Part shown: in pieces, positions 27,034 through 34,815 of the stretch
Position numbering within the stretch: position 1 is the first letter of the stretch
Layout: the number at the start of each line of letters is the position of its first letter
NCBI RefSeq assembly: GCF_000374865.1
Contig: NZ_KB895452.1
Coordinates: 372,001 to 436,000 of the forward strand
Direction: 5' to 3'
Source of the DNA: Arthrobacter sp. 135MFCol5.1
GTDB lineage: Bacteria > Actinomycetota > Actinomycetes > Actinomycetales > Micrococcaceae
DNA: 64,000 nucleotides
Program-made: the position numbers and the translations under genes
The notes under the pieces: generated by a model
What the model saw: only the letters and a program-made list of their open reading frames with translations
The model's database searches: none
Told to the model about the DNA's origin: nothing

Positions 27034-28794
27034 CTAGGCCAGCCGCCAGTCCCAGACGTTCCACCAGACACCCACAGGACCGGGGCTGGTTTTCACGCCG
27101 GCCACCCGGGAGTTGAATGCGGTGGTGCCCAGGGTCTGGTAGAGGGGCAGGCCGTAGGCGTCCTCCCAGACGTGCCTGTCGATGTCGGCGAGGAGCTCGT
27201 CCTGTTTCCCAAGGTCGGTGGTGACGGCCAGTTGCGCCATCACCTTGTCCGCATCGGCGTCGGAATAGCCCGTGAAGTTGCTGCCGCCCCCGGTGCGGAA
27301 GATCTGCGGCACCCGACTGACTCCCGCCTCGGTGCCGATCCACCCGGACAACGCCGCGTCATAGCCGCCGCGGCTGAGCGCTGCGGCCCAGTCTGCGCTG
27401 GCCTGGCCGCCGTCTTCGACGCGGAAGCCCGCACGTTGGGCCGAGTCCCGGATCAGGGTGAAGGCCTTGGCGCGGTTCGGGTTGTCCCGGTTGTACAGGA
27501 TCCGGACGGTGGGAGTGGCCCCCTTCAGGAGGCTCCGGGCGCCGTCGATGTCCACTGCGGCGTAATCCGAGGAACCGTTCTTCTTCACGGTGTCGGCGTA
27601 TTTGGGCTGGTCCGGAAGGAAGACCTGCGAATCCAGTGGCTTGTTGTCCGGCGCCTGGCCGCCCAGCACGGCATCCACGATGTCCTGCCGGGGAACCGTT
27701 TTGAGGAAGGCCTCGCGAACGTCCTTGTCCTTGAACGGCCCGGCAAAGTTCAGGTCCAGGTGGTCGTAGCCCGCCTGCTTGTAGCGTTGCACAGTGATGC
27801 CCTGCCCGGACAGGCCCGTGAGCAGCGCATCGGTGGCAGCGGATGGCTGTGGCGAGATGATGTCCGCCTGCCCGTTGCGCAGGGCGTCGACGGCGGCAGG
27901 CACGGCACCGGTGAATCGAACGTTGATCTCGTCAAGCCAGGGTTCCTGGCCCCACGTGTAGTCCCGGTTCCGAACCAGTTTCATGGAAACCTCCGGGACG
28001 ATGTCCCGGACGATGTAGGGGCCGTTGGAAAGGTACAACGCCGGATCATCCGGGATTTTCTTCGTGTCGAAACCGGTGTTCCAGAAGTCGCTGACCTTCT
28101 TGAGGGCCGCGATGGTTACAGGCTTCTCAGGATTGCCGCGCGGCGTGTCCTTCAGGAGGTCGACCAGGTCTCCTTCGTCGGTTAGCCCGCTCTTGGCCGC
28201 GACCACATGGGCCGGGAGCCCGACGTCGAATGCCACTTCCCAGTCGGCGTACGGTGCGGCGTACTCGAGGGTGATGGATCTGCCGTCCGAGCCGAGTTCC
28301 GGAAAGACCGTCCCTGCCAGGCCGGTGGCGTTGGAGGCTGTTGCGAAGTATTTGGTGCCTTTCCCGGTGCCGGGGTCGACGTCGTCGAAGTAGCCGGATC
28401 CGGCAGCCCAGCTCAGGAGCAGGTCGGCGGCGCCTACCGGAGCACCGTCGGACCACTTGACTCCCTCGTTGACCGTGTATTTCACCTTGAGGGGCTGGTC
28501 CGACACCTTTTCGTAGTGCCCGAACTTGTCGTTGCGGACCACCTTGGAGCTGTCATCGAGGAAGAAGAAGCCGGAGTGCGTAATGGCGCCGATCTTCGTG
28601 TTGATGTCGGTGTTGCCGTTTGCGCTGTACGGGTTGAAGGAGGAGAAGGCGTTTACTTCCGCGACGGTCACGCTGCCGCCGCGCTTGGCCTCCCCCACCA
28701 CCACCGAAGGGGCACCCCCGCCGGAGCAACCGGACAGAATCAGGGCGGCCGCCACCGCAGCAGTGAGCAGTCGCATCAGCTGCCTGGCCGGCAT
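27034..28794 (-). CDS. Second oligopeptide-type substrate-binding lipoprotein
   Basis: 586 residues from the ATG at 28794 (MPARQLMRLLTAAV), preceded by AAAGGAGG; reading further upstream enters non-coding sequence. The lipobox is LILSGCSGGG. SBP_bac_5 family: SFNPYSANGNTDINTKIG and VKYTVNEGVKWSDGAPV. It is only distantly similar to the neighbouring binding protein and has no permease or ATPase of its own here, so it may share the downstream transporter. A 290-base gap with the iron box separates it from the next gene. Confidence 0.85.
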   Translation of the reverse strand: MPARQLMRLLTAAVAAALILSGCSGGGAPSVVVGEAKRGGSVTVAEVNAFSSFNPYSANGNTDINTKIGAITHSGFFFLDDSSKVVRNDKFGHYEKVSDQPLKVKYTVNEGVKWSDGAPVGAADLLLSWAAGSGYFDDVDPGTGKGTKYFATASNATGLAGTVFPELGSDGRSITLEYAAPYADWEVAFDVGLPAHVVAAKSGLTDEGDLVDLLKDTPRGNPEKPVTIAALKKVSDFWNTGFDTKKIPDDPALYLSNGPYIVRDIVPEVSMKLVRNRDYTWGQEPWLDEINVRFTGAVPAAVDALRNGQADIISPQPSAATDALLTGLSGQGITVQRYKQAGYDHLDLNFAGPFKDKDVREAFLKTVPRQDIVDAVLGGQAPDNKPLDSQVFLPDQPKYADTVKKNGSSDYAAVDIDGARSLLKGATPTVRILYNRDNPNRAKAFTLIRDSAQRAGFRVEDGGQASADWAAALSRGGYDAALSGWIGTEAGVSRVPQIFRTGGGSNFTGYSDADADKVMAQLAVTTDLGKQDELLADIDRHVWEDAYGLPLYQTLGTTAFNSRVAGVKTSPGPVGVWWNVWDWRLA

Positions 28795-28885
28795 GCCGCC
28801 TCCTTTGTGTTTTTCCCTCTCCGGAGGGCAACGGGCCGCCACGAATACGCCCGGTGAAATCAGGATACGCGGTGCCCCTGCCCAG

Positions 28886-30517
28886 TTATCGAATCCTGTC
28901 CCCCTCTCCCGTAAACGGGGGCTTCCGGACCAGCCGGTCACGGCCGGGGTTATCCAGCAGGGCGTGGGCACGGGCCCGGTGGTTGTCCTTGACCGCCGGA
29001 TCCATCCGGTCCCACAAGGACACGACCATCCGCGAGCGCGGATTCCGTTCGAAGACCGGACGGTGGTCATCGATGAACGACCAGTACAACCCGTCCCAGT
29101 CAGCCATCCACTCCCCCGCCGGCAGGTCCGACATCTTCCGCAGGTAGTTGCTGCCCGAGACGTAGGGTTTGGTGGTGATGTCGGCCCCCGCGGCGAACTG
29201 GCTCATGGCGTAGACGTTGGGCACCATCACCCAGTCGTAGGCGTCGATGAACATCTCCATGAACCACGCATAGACATCGTCAGGGTGGATCCGCAGCAGG
29301 GACATGGCGTTGCCCAGCACCATCAGCCGTTCGATGTGGTGGGCATAACCGGTGGCCAGCACGCGCGATATGACCAGGTCCACGGGTGCCAGCCCTGTCC
29401 TGGCATCCCACCAGCCCGCACCGGGCCGGTTCCGGTGGTTGAGCAGGTTGGCTGTTCGCATCCGGCGGCCCCGCACCCGGTAGGTGGCACGCATGTATTC
29501 GCGCCAGCCGATCACCTGCCGCGCGAAACCTTCAAGCGAGGCCAGTGATGTGGCGGCGCCGGCGCCGTCCAAGGCAGCGTTCAGGACTTCGCGCGGATCC
29601 AGCAGGCCGATGTTCAGGACCGGAGTAAGGAGGCCGTGGTTGATGAACGGATGCTCGGCTGAGATCGCGTCTTCGTAGGGTCCGAAGCCGCCCAGGCGCT
29701 CTGAAACAAATTCCTGCAGATGTTCGCGGGCCTCCCGGGTCGTGGTAGGCCAGGCGAACAGGCGCGGGTCGCCCGGGGCATCCGGGAATTCGTGCGCCAC
29801 CCATTCAATCGCAAGGCCAACCTCGCGGGATGCCTCGTCGCTGTGCCGGCTTCGGGCCGCCAGGGAGGGCTCAGCCAGCGCATCAAGGTCGAACGCGCCT
29901 TGCTGCTGGAGAGCGGGGTGGTCCCTGAAGCGGCTGACGGTGGGTGGAACATGCCCCCGGGGAAGCTTCTTGCGGTTCTCCGCGTCGAAGGACCATTTTC
30001 CGCCGGCCGGTTCGCCGTTATCGACCAGGATGTCCAGCCGCCGGCGTTGCCAGATATAGAAGTCCTGCATCCGTGGCCGGTTATGGGAGAACCAGTCGTC
30101 GATCTGCGTGCGGGCCGTCAGGAAGTTCGGCGTCTCGAGCACGTCTTCGCTGCGCAGCCGGTACCCGCCGTCGGCCAGTCCCGCAGCCAAGTCCTGCTCA
30201 AGCCAGTCATCGACGACGTCGAACCAGGTGACGGACAGCGGACGCCGTTGCCTGACCAGCTCGGCAAGCTGGACGCGTGACGTCCGGGTCCGGTCGCTGG
30301 CGAGGACCACCACGTCGTAGCCGAGCCCGCGAAGCCGGCGGGCGAACCTGGCCATGGATGCGCGGTGCAGCACCAGTTTGTGGGAGTGGAAGGCGTACTG
30401 GCGGAAGTAGAGGTCATGCTCGATGAGCACGAAGACGGTGTCCGTGCCCGTCTCCTCCCAGTGCTTCTCGAAGAGTTGATGGGGCAGGACAAGGCGCAGG
30501 CGTGGTCCATCAGTCAT
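28886..30517 (-). CDS. Cryptochrome/photolyase-family protein (FeS-BCP-like) without cluster cysteines
   Basis: 543 residues. N-terminal alpha/beta domain (LRLVLPHQLFEKHW), HxxKxxxxxxxMxxFA (HSHKLVLHRASMARFA) and FAD domain with GYAHHIERLMVLGNAM, FIDAYDWVMVPNVYAMSQFA and GSNYLRKMSD. This is the layout of the prokaryotic (6-4) photolyase/CryB group. That group normally carries four Cys for a 4Fe-4S cluster. Here the C-x2-C-plus-Cys segment after the KMSD motif is shortened to LPAGEWMADWDGLYW, and the whole protein has no cysteine. FAD-binding parts look intact. DNA-repair or photoreceptor role is inferred. TAGGGT lies 6 bases before the ATG. Confidence 0.85.
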   Translation of the reverse strand: MTDGPRLRLVLPHQLFEKHWEETGTDTVFVLIEHDLYFRQYAFHSHKLVLHRASMARFARRLRGLGYDVVVLASDRTRTSRVQLAELVRQRRPLSVTWFDVVDDWLEQDLAAGLADGGYRLRSEDVLETPNFLTARTQIDDWFSHNRPRMQDFYIWQRRRLDILVDNGEPAGGKWSFDAENRKKLPRGHVPPTVSRFRDHPALQQQGAFDLDALAEPSLAARSRHSDEASREVGLAIEWVAHEFPDAPGDPRLFAWPTTTREAREHLQEFVSERLGGFGPYEDAISAEHPFINHGLLTPVLNIGLLDPREVLNAALDGAGAATSLASLEGFARQVIGWREYMRATYRVRGRRMRTANLLNHRNRPGAGWWDARTGLAPVDLVISRVLATGYAHHIERLMVLGNAMSLLRIHPDDVYAWFMEMFIDAYDWVMVPNVYAMSQFAAGADITTKPYVSGSNYLRKMSDLPAGEWMADWDGLYWSFIDDHRPVFERNPRSRMVVSLWDRMDPAVKDNHRARAHALLDNPGRDRLVRKPPFTGEGDRIR

Positions 30518-30523
30518 AGGGAA

Positions 30524-30529
30524 ACCCTA
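30524..30529 (-). promoter_or_regulatory. -10 element (TAGGGT) of the photolyase-family gene
   Basis: TAGGGT, 6 bases, ATG at 30517; leaderless. Confidence 0.5.
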
Positions 30530-30601
30530 TGGTGCCTCGGTTTCGGCCAGGGCCGCGGGCGGTAGGGTGGACGGACGTCAGGCCATGGCATTGGGGGAAG
30601 A

Positions 30602-31069
30602 ATGCTTGAAAACACCGCACGGCCGTCACAGCCGCCACCACCTGCAGCCCATCGCCGCGTCCGGCAGGCGGACCTGCCGGCAGAACAGTTGTCCGCCCTG
30701 GAACCGGTGCCGAAAGGACGGCTGGCCGGTTGCGTCCTGGCATTGCTCCTCGGCGGCTGGATGCTCGCAGTCCCGGTTGTCCTCATTGACCGGCTCAAGG
30801 ATTCTCCAGGAACGACGGCGGGGGTGCTGTCCGTCGTCGTCGTTGCCTGCGCTGTTGTCACCGCCGGCCTCGGGGGGTTCCGTTTCTTCAACCCGAGGGA
30901 TGAGCGCAAGCCACTGCGGTTGTCCCTTTCTGCTGCCCTGACGGCAAGTATCGCTGCCGGCGCCGCGTCTGCCCTGGTGCCCGAGTACGGCGTGCTTCTG
31001 GTGATTCCGGCAGTGTTCGCCGGAATACCTGCCCTGGGCCTGCTTGCCAGGGACGTCAAGGAAGGCTGA
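30602..31069 (+). CDS. Small membrane protein of unknown function
   Basis: 155 residues: a Pro-rich cytoplasmic N-terminus (about 1-40), then three or four hydrophobic segments (LAGCVLALLLGGWMLAVPVV; AGVLSVVVVACAVVTAGLGG; LSAALTASIAAGAASALV; VLLVIPAVFAGIPALGLL). No known domain. A GGGGGAAG sequence precedes the ATG. A TAGGGT hexamer lies about 35 bases upstream. Confidence 0.7.
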   Translation: MLENTARPSQPPPPAAHRRVRQADLPAEQLSALEPVPKGRLAGCVLALLLGGWMLAVPVVLIDRLKDSPGTTAGVLSVVVVACAVVTAGLGGFRFFNPRDERKPLRLSLSAALTASIAAGAASALVPEYGVLLVIPAVFAGIPALGLLARDVKEG

Positions 31070-31106
31070 CCGCCAAGGCCTGCACCCGTTCTGCTCCCGG
31101 CCGGCC

Positions 31107-31358
31107 TCAGGTACGGGCGGTTTGCTGGAGGCAACTGGGCGACACCACCCTGACCGTACTCGCCGGATTGTTGACCAGGGCTGCCGCGGGGCGGACAGGC
31201 CGCCGCTGCAGGTCGCCACCGCAGTTGGGACATGACCTGTTGGGAAAGCGCTCGACGCAGTCCGGGCACCACGTGCATTCAAAGGTGCAGATGTAGGCGG
31301 GGTCGGAAGGCGCAATGTCGCGGTCGCAACATTCGCAATTGGGACGGATCTCAAGCAT
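31107..31358 (-). CDS. DUF1272 family zinc-ribbon protein
   Basis: 83 residues. Cysteine pattern: C-x-CC-x-R-D-I (CECCDRDIAP), CTFECTWCPDCVE and CPNCGG. This is the DUF1272 layout, a small zinc-binding protein of unknown role. The C-terminal 30 residues after the ribbon are not conserved in composition. TAGAGT at 31365-31370 ends 6 bases before the ATG, so the transcript is probably leaderless. Confidence 0.85.
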   Translation of the reverse strand: MLEIRPNCECCDRDIAPSDPAYICTFECTWCPDCVERFPNRSCPNCGGDLQRRPVRPAAALVNNPASTVRVVSPSCLQQTART

Positions 31359-31364
31359 CCGACC

Positions 31365-31370
31365 ACTCTA
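31365..31370 (-). promoter_or_regulatory. -10 element (TAGAGT) of the DUF1272 gene
   Basis: TAGAGT, 6 bases, ATG at 31358. Confidence 0.5.
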
Positions 31371-31456
31371 GCCAACGGGACCCGCACGAACGCCCGGTCA
31401 CACCTTAAGGCCGAACTCCCGGACGGCCGCTGCCCATGAATAATGTTCAGGGTGGT

Positions 31457-31462
31457 TAGGCT
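31457..31462 (+). promoter_or_regulatory. -10 element (TAGGCT) of the phosphomutase gene
   Basis: TAGGCT, 6 bases, ATG at 31469; leaderless. Confidence 0.5.
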
Positions 31463-31468
31463 GGGTGC

Positions 31469-32161
31469 ATGGCGACCGTTATTCTCGTGCGGCACGGCCG
31501 CACCACTGCCAATGCCACGGGGCTGCTTGCCGGCCGGGCAGCCGGCGTCGGCCTGGACCAGCTGGGACGTGACCAGGCCGCACTGACCGCGGAACGGCTC
31601 GCGCCCGTGCCGTTGGTCGGGGTGGTGTCCAGCCCGCTTGAGCGGTGCCTGCAGACTGCCCGGTTCATCCTGGATCGCCAGGCCGGTGCGCCGCATGCGC
31701 CGACCGATCCGGATCTCACCGAGTGCGACTACGGCCAGTGGCAGGGCCGCTTGCTCACCGAGCTCTCCGCAGAAGCTCTGTGGCCGGTCGTACAGTCGCA
31801 ACCGTCCGCCGTCGTCTTTCCTGGCGGTGAATCCATGGCCGCGATGCAGGCCCGGTCGGTGGCAGCTGTCCGACGCCATGACGCAGCCTTCGAAGCCGAG
31901 TACGGGCCGGGGGCGGTCTGGGCAGCGGTGAGCCACGGTGACATCATCAAGTCAATCCTCGCAGACGCGCTCGGCATGCACCTTGATCTTTTCCAGCGGA
32001 TCAACGTCGGTCCCGCGTCCGTATCGATCGTGCGCTACGGTGCCAACCGGCCAAGCGTGTACGCCACCAACACCGATGCCGGTGACCTGTCGTGGTTGTC
32101 GAATGGCATGGACTCCGTCGATGCGCCGGTGGGCGGCGGCGCGGGGCACAAGGCGCCGTGA
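31469..32161 (+). CDS. Histidine-phosphatase-superfamily putative phosphomutase (MSMEG_4193/Rv2135c type)
   Basis: 230 residues. The catalytic RHG motif is at residues 8-10 (VILVRHGRTTANATGL). SSPLERCLQTA, LTECDYGQWQGR and AVSHGDIIKS supply the other phosphate-pocket Arg, Glu and second His. The substrate is not known. It is the first gene of a conserved actinobacterial trio with DUF3090 and SCO1664-type proteins (Rv2135c-Rv2133c in M. tuberculosis). Confidence 0.88.
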   Translation: MATVILVRHGRTTANATGLLAGRAAGVGLDQLGRDQAALTAERLAPVPLVGVVSSPLERCLQTARFILDRQAGAPHAPTDPDLTECDYGQWQGRLLTELSAEALWPVVQSQPSAVVFPGGESMAAMQARSVAAVRRHDAAFEAEYGPGAVWAAVSHGDIIKSILADALGMHLDLFQRINVGPASVSIVRYGANRPSVYATNTDAGDLSWLSNGMDSVDAPVGGGAGHKAP

Positions 32162-32173
32162 ACCCCATGTGCC

Positions 32174-32179
32174 TAGAAT
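32174..32179 (+). promoter_or_regulatory. -10 element (TAGAAT) of the DUF3090 gene
   Basis: TAGAAT, 6 bases, ATG at 32186. It lies in the 24-base gap after the phosphomutase stop, so the second gene of the trio can also be transcribed separately. Confidence 0.45.
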
Positions 32180-32185
32180 ACTGAC

Positions 32186-32734
32186 ATGCCTACACGTGTT
32201 CACGAGTTTGACTGGCCTGATCGGGTGGTTGTTGGCACCATTGGCCTGCCGGGGGCGCGTACGTTCTACCTTCAGGTACGGGCCGGGGCGCAGCTGGTGA
32301 GTATCGCCATGGAGAAGCAGCAGTCTGCCCTGCTCGCGGAGAAGATCGACGAAATCCTCGACCAGCTCATCACCGTCGAGGGCAACCCCTTCAGCATTCC
32401 CACGGGAACGCCCCCTGAACTTGTCGATAACGACCAGCTTGAGGCCGTCCAGGAGCAGTTCCGTACCGGGGCCATGAGCTTGGGGTGGGACCCCACCACG
32501 GCCCAGGTGGTGATTGAGGCGCATCCCATTACCGATGACGATGACGACAACGACGAATCGTTCGACGAGCACTCCGACGAGTCGGAAATGCTGGTGGTGC
32601 GGATGCCTGTCGGCACCGCCCGTGCCTTCGCCAAGCGGACCCGCGAGATCGTGGGCGCCGGACGTCCAGCCTGCCCGATCTGCGGCTATCCCATAGACGC
32701 CGACGGGCACACCTGCACCCTTCCCGAGGCCTGA
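32186..32734 (+). CDS. DUF3090 family protein
   Basis: 182 residues. Starts PTRVHEFDWPDRVVVGTIGL and has an acidic patch (DDDDDNDESFDEHSDESE) in the middle. It ends in a small zinc-ribbon-like motif CPICGYPIDADGHTC. Function unknown. It overlaps the next gene by one base (TGATG), indicating coupled translation. Confidence 0.88.
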   Translation: MPTRVHEFDWPDRVVVGTIGLPGARTFYLQVRAGAQLVSIAMEKQQSALLAEKIDEILDQLITVEGNPFSIPTGTPPELVDNDQLEAVQEQFRTGAMSLGWDPTTAQVVIEAHPITDDDDDNDESFDEHSDESEMLVVRMPVGTARAFAKRTREIVGAGRPACPICGYPIDADGHTCTLPEA

Positions 32735-33501
32735 TGCCGGCGCCGGACCTGATGGCCGCAGAGCTGACTCTCACCGGCCGCATCACGACGGCATCAAATG
32801 CTACGTTCCTGGGCAGCATCGGCGACGTGGCCGTCGTTTACAAGCCGATTGCAGGCGAGCGGCCGTTGTGGGATTTTCCGGCGGGATCCCTGGCCCGCAG
32901 GGAGGTGGCCGCGTACCGCGTCTCACAGGTCCTGGGCTGGGACATCGTGCCCCGCACCTGGCTGCGCGATGGTCCGATGGGCGAGGGTATGGTTCAGCTC
33001 TGGCAGGAGCGGGACTCCGCCCAAAGCCCCGTGGACCTGGTCGCGACGAAGCAGGTGCCGGAGACTGGCTGGAAACAAATCCTCGAGGGACAGGATGAGC
33101 GCGGACGGATGGTCGCGCTGGTCCACGAAGACTCGCCGGCGCTCAGGCGCATGGCAGTGTTCGACATCATCGTCAATAACGCCGACCGCAAGGGCGACCA
33201 CATCCTTGCCATGCCCCGCGGACACCGGCACGGTGTTGACCATGGGCTCACCTTTCACAGCGAACACAAGCTCCGCACGGTGCTGTGGGGATGGCTGGGA
33301 GAGGAATTGACCGTCGAGGAAATCGCGGGCGTCGACCGTGTCAGCGAGGGACTTGCCGGCGAATTGGGCCGGGACCTGGCGGCCCTGGTCAGCGCCGAAG
33401 AAATCGCATCGCTCGCCGCGCGTTGTGCCCGGTTGCGACGGACGGGACGGTTTCCGGCTCCGAGCGGCGAGATGTCGGCGGTGCCTTGGCCGCTGTTCTA
33501 G
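32734..33501 (+). CDS. SCO1664-family protein (PI3/4-kinase-like fold)
   Basis: 255 residues. Kinase-like elements: VAVVYKPIAGERPLWDFP with a Lys that can hold ATP phosphates, MAVFDIIVNNADRKGDHIL as the catalytic loop (N-x-D-x-K) and HGVDHGLTFHSEHKLR as the metal-binding Asp region. This pattern is shared with PI3K/HipA-like kinases. The substrate is unknown. Tight linkage to the phosphomutase and DUF3090 genes suggests a common pathway. In many actinobacteria mshC follows; here ychF follows instead on the other strand. Confidence 0.82.
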   Translation: MPAPDLMAAELTLTGRITTASNATFLGSIGDVAVVYKPIAGERPLWDFPAGSLARREVAAYRVSQVLGWDIVPRTWLRDGPMGEGMVQLWQERDSAQSPVDLVATKQVPETGWKQILEGQDERGRMVALVHEDSPALRRMAVFDIIVNNADRKGDHILAMPRGHRHGVDHGLTFHSEHKLRTVLWGWLGEELTVEEIAGVDRVSEGLAGELGRDLAALVSAEEIASLAARCARLRRTGRFPAPSGEMSAVPWPLF

Positions 33502-33578
33502 TAAAACGCGGCTGCCGCTTCGCACCCAGTGGGCATGAGGGTGGACGCATGATGCCGGGCAACAGGCGACTAAAGAAG

Positions 33579-33614
33579 GATGGCCGCCAAGAACCGTGGT
33601 TCTTAGCGGCCATC
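33579..33614. terminator. Bidirectional terminator between the SCO1664-type gene and ychF
   Basis: 17-base arms with one mismatch and a 2-base centre, between convergent genes. Confidence 0.65.
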
Positions 33615-33639
33615 GCAGGTGCCCTCCGGCGCCTTGGGA

Positions 33640-34725
33640 CTAGACGTTGAAGCGGAACTCCACCACGTCGCCGTCGGCCATGACGTATTCCTTGCCCTCG
33701 ATCCGGACCTTGCCGCGGGATTTTGCCTCGGCCATGGAGCCTGCTTCAACGAGGTCGTTGAAGGACACCACCTCGGCCTTGATGAACCCGCGCTGGAAAT
33801 CGGAGTGGATGACACCGGCGGCCTGAGGTGCCGTATCGCCCTGCCGGATGGTCCAGGCGCGGGTTTCTTTCGGCCCGGCGGTGAGGTAGGTCTGGAGCCC
33901 CAGGGTGTGGAAGCCAACACGGGCGAGCTGGTCGAGGCCGGATTCGTCCTGGCCGTTCATTTCGAGCATCTCGCGGGCTTCTGCCTCATCCAGTTCGACG
34001 AGGTCAGATTCCAGCTTTGCGTCAAGGAAGATGCAGTCGGCCGGGGCCACCAAGGCGCGCAGCTCGGCTTGCTTCTCGGGGCTTCCGAGGATTCCCTCGT
34101 CGGCGTTGAAGACGTAGATGAAGGGCTTGGCGGTCAGCAGGCCGAGTTCCTTCAGGTGCTCCATCTCCAGCTTGTCGCTCTTGATCGAGGAGAAGATCGT
34201 GTCGCCACGTTCCAGCACCGCCTGGGCAGCCTTCACGGCGGCCAGTTCGGCGGCTTCGCGCTTCTTGATCTTGACTTCTTTTTCGATCCGCGGGACGGCC
34301 TTTTCAATGGTCTGCAGGTCGGCGAGGATCAGCTCGGTGTTGATCGTCTCCATGTCGGACCGGGGGTCCACCTTGCCGTCGACGTGGATGACGTCGGGAT
34401 CGTCGAACACGCGGACCACCTGGGCGATCGCCTCAGCCTCGCGGATGTTGGCCAGGAACTGGTTTCCCAGCCCTTCGCCCTCCGAGGCGCCCTTGACGAT
34501 GCCGGCGATGTCGACGAAGGACACGGCGGCGGGAAGCACGCGCTGGGAGCCGAAGATGGCAGCCAGCTTCTCCAGCCGCGGGTCCGGCAGGTTTACGACT
34601 CCGACGTTGGGCTCGATCGTGGCGAACGGATAGTTCGCCGCGAGCACCTGGTTGCGGGTCAGTGCGTTGAAAAGGGTTGATTTGCCGACGTTGGGCAGTC
34701 CGACGATGCCAATAGTAAGAGCCAC
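33640..34725 (-). CDS. ychF: Ribosome-binding ATPase YchF
   Basis: 361 residues from the GTG at 34725 ([20 protein letters not shown]), the usual family start. An ATG two codons earlier lies only 2 bases after the TAGAAT hexamer, while the GTG is 8 bases after it. Obg-family P-loop GLPNVGKST, the ATPase-specific specificity motif in place of NKxD, a coiled-coil insertion and a C-terminal TGS domain ending in DVVEFRFNV. It is an ATPase linked to ribosomes and the oxidative stress response. Confidence 0.93.
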   Translation of the reverse strand: MALTIGIVGLPNVGKSTLFNALTRNQVLAANYPFATIEPNVGVVNLPDPRLEKLAAIFGSQRVLPAAVSFVDIAGIVKGASEGEGLGNQFLANIREAEAIAQVVRVFDDPDVIHVDGKVDPRSDMETINTELILADLQTIEKAVPRIEKEVKIKKREAAELAAVKAAQAVLERGDTIFSSIKSDKLEMEHLKELGLLTAKPFIYVFNADEGILGSPEKQAELRALVAPADCIFLDAKLESDLVELDEAEAREMLEMNGQDESGLDQLARVGFHTLGLQTYLTAGPKETRAWTIRQGDTAPQAAGVIHSDFQRGFIKAEVVSFNDLVEAGSMAEAKSRGKVRIEGKEYVMADGDVVEFRFNV

Positions 34726-34733
34726 GAGCATTG

Positions 34734-34739
34734 ATTCTA
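34734..34739 (-). promoter_or_regulatory. -10 element (TAGAAT) of ychF
   Basis: TAGAAT, 8 bases, GTG at 34725. It favours the GTG over the upstream ATG as start. Confidence 0.45.
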
Positions 34740-34815
34740 CCCGCCGGGTCCCTCCGGCCAGTACCCGGGGATGTCACTGGCCGTGATTGTCGGAGGCCCG
34801 TGCAACAGTGAAGCC

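Noticed and set aside
31451..31468. GGTTAGGCT before the phosphomutase gene as an iron box
   Set aside because: Left half only; the right arm reads GGGTG. The TAGGCT part serves as the -10 element.
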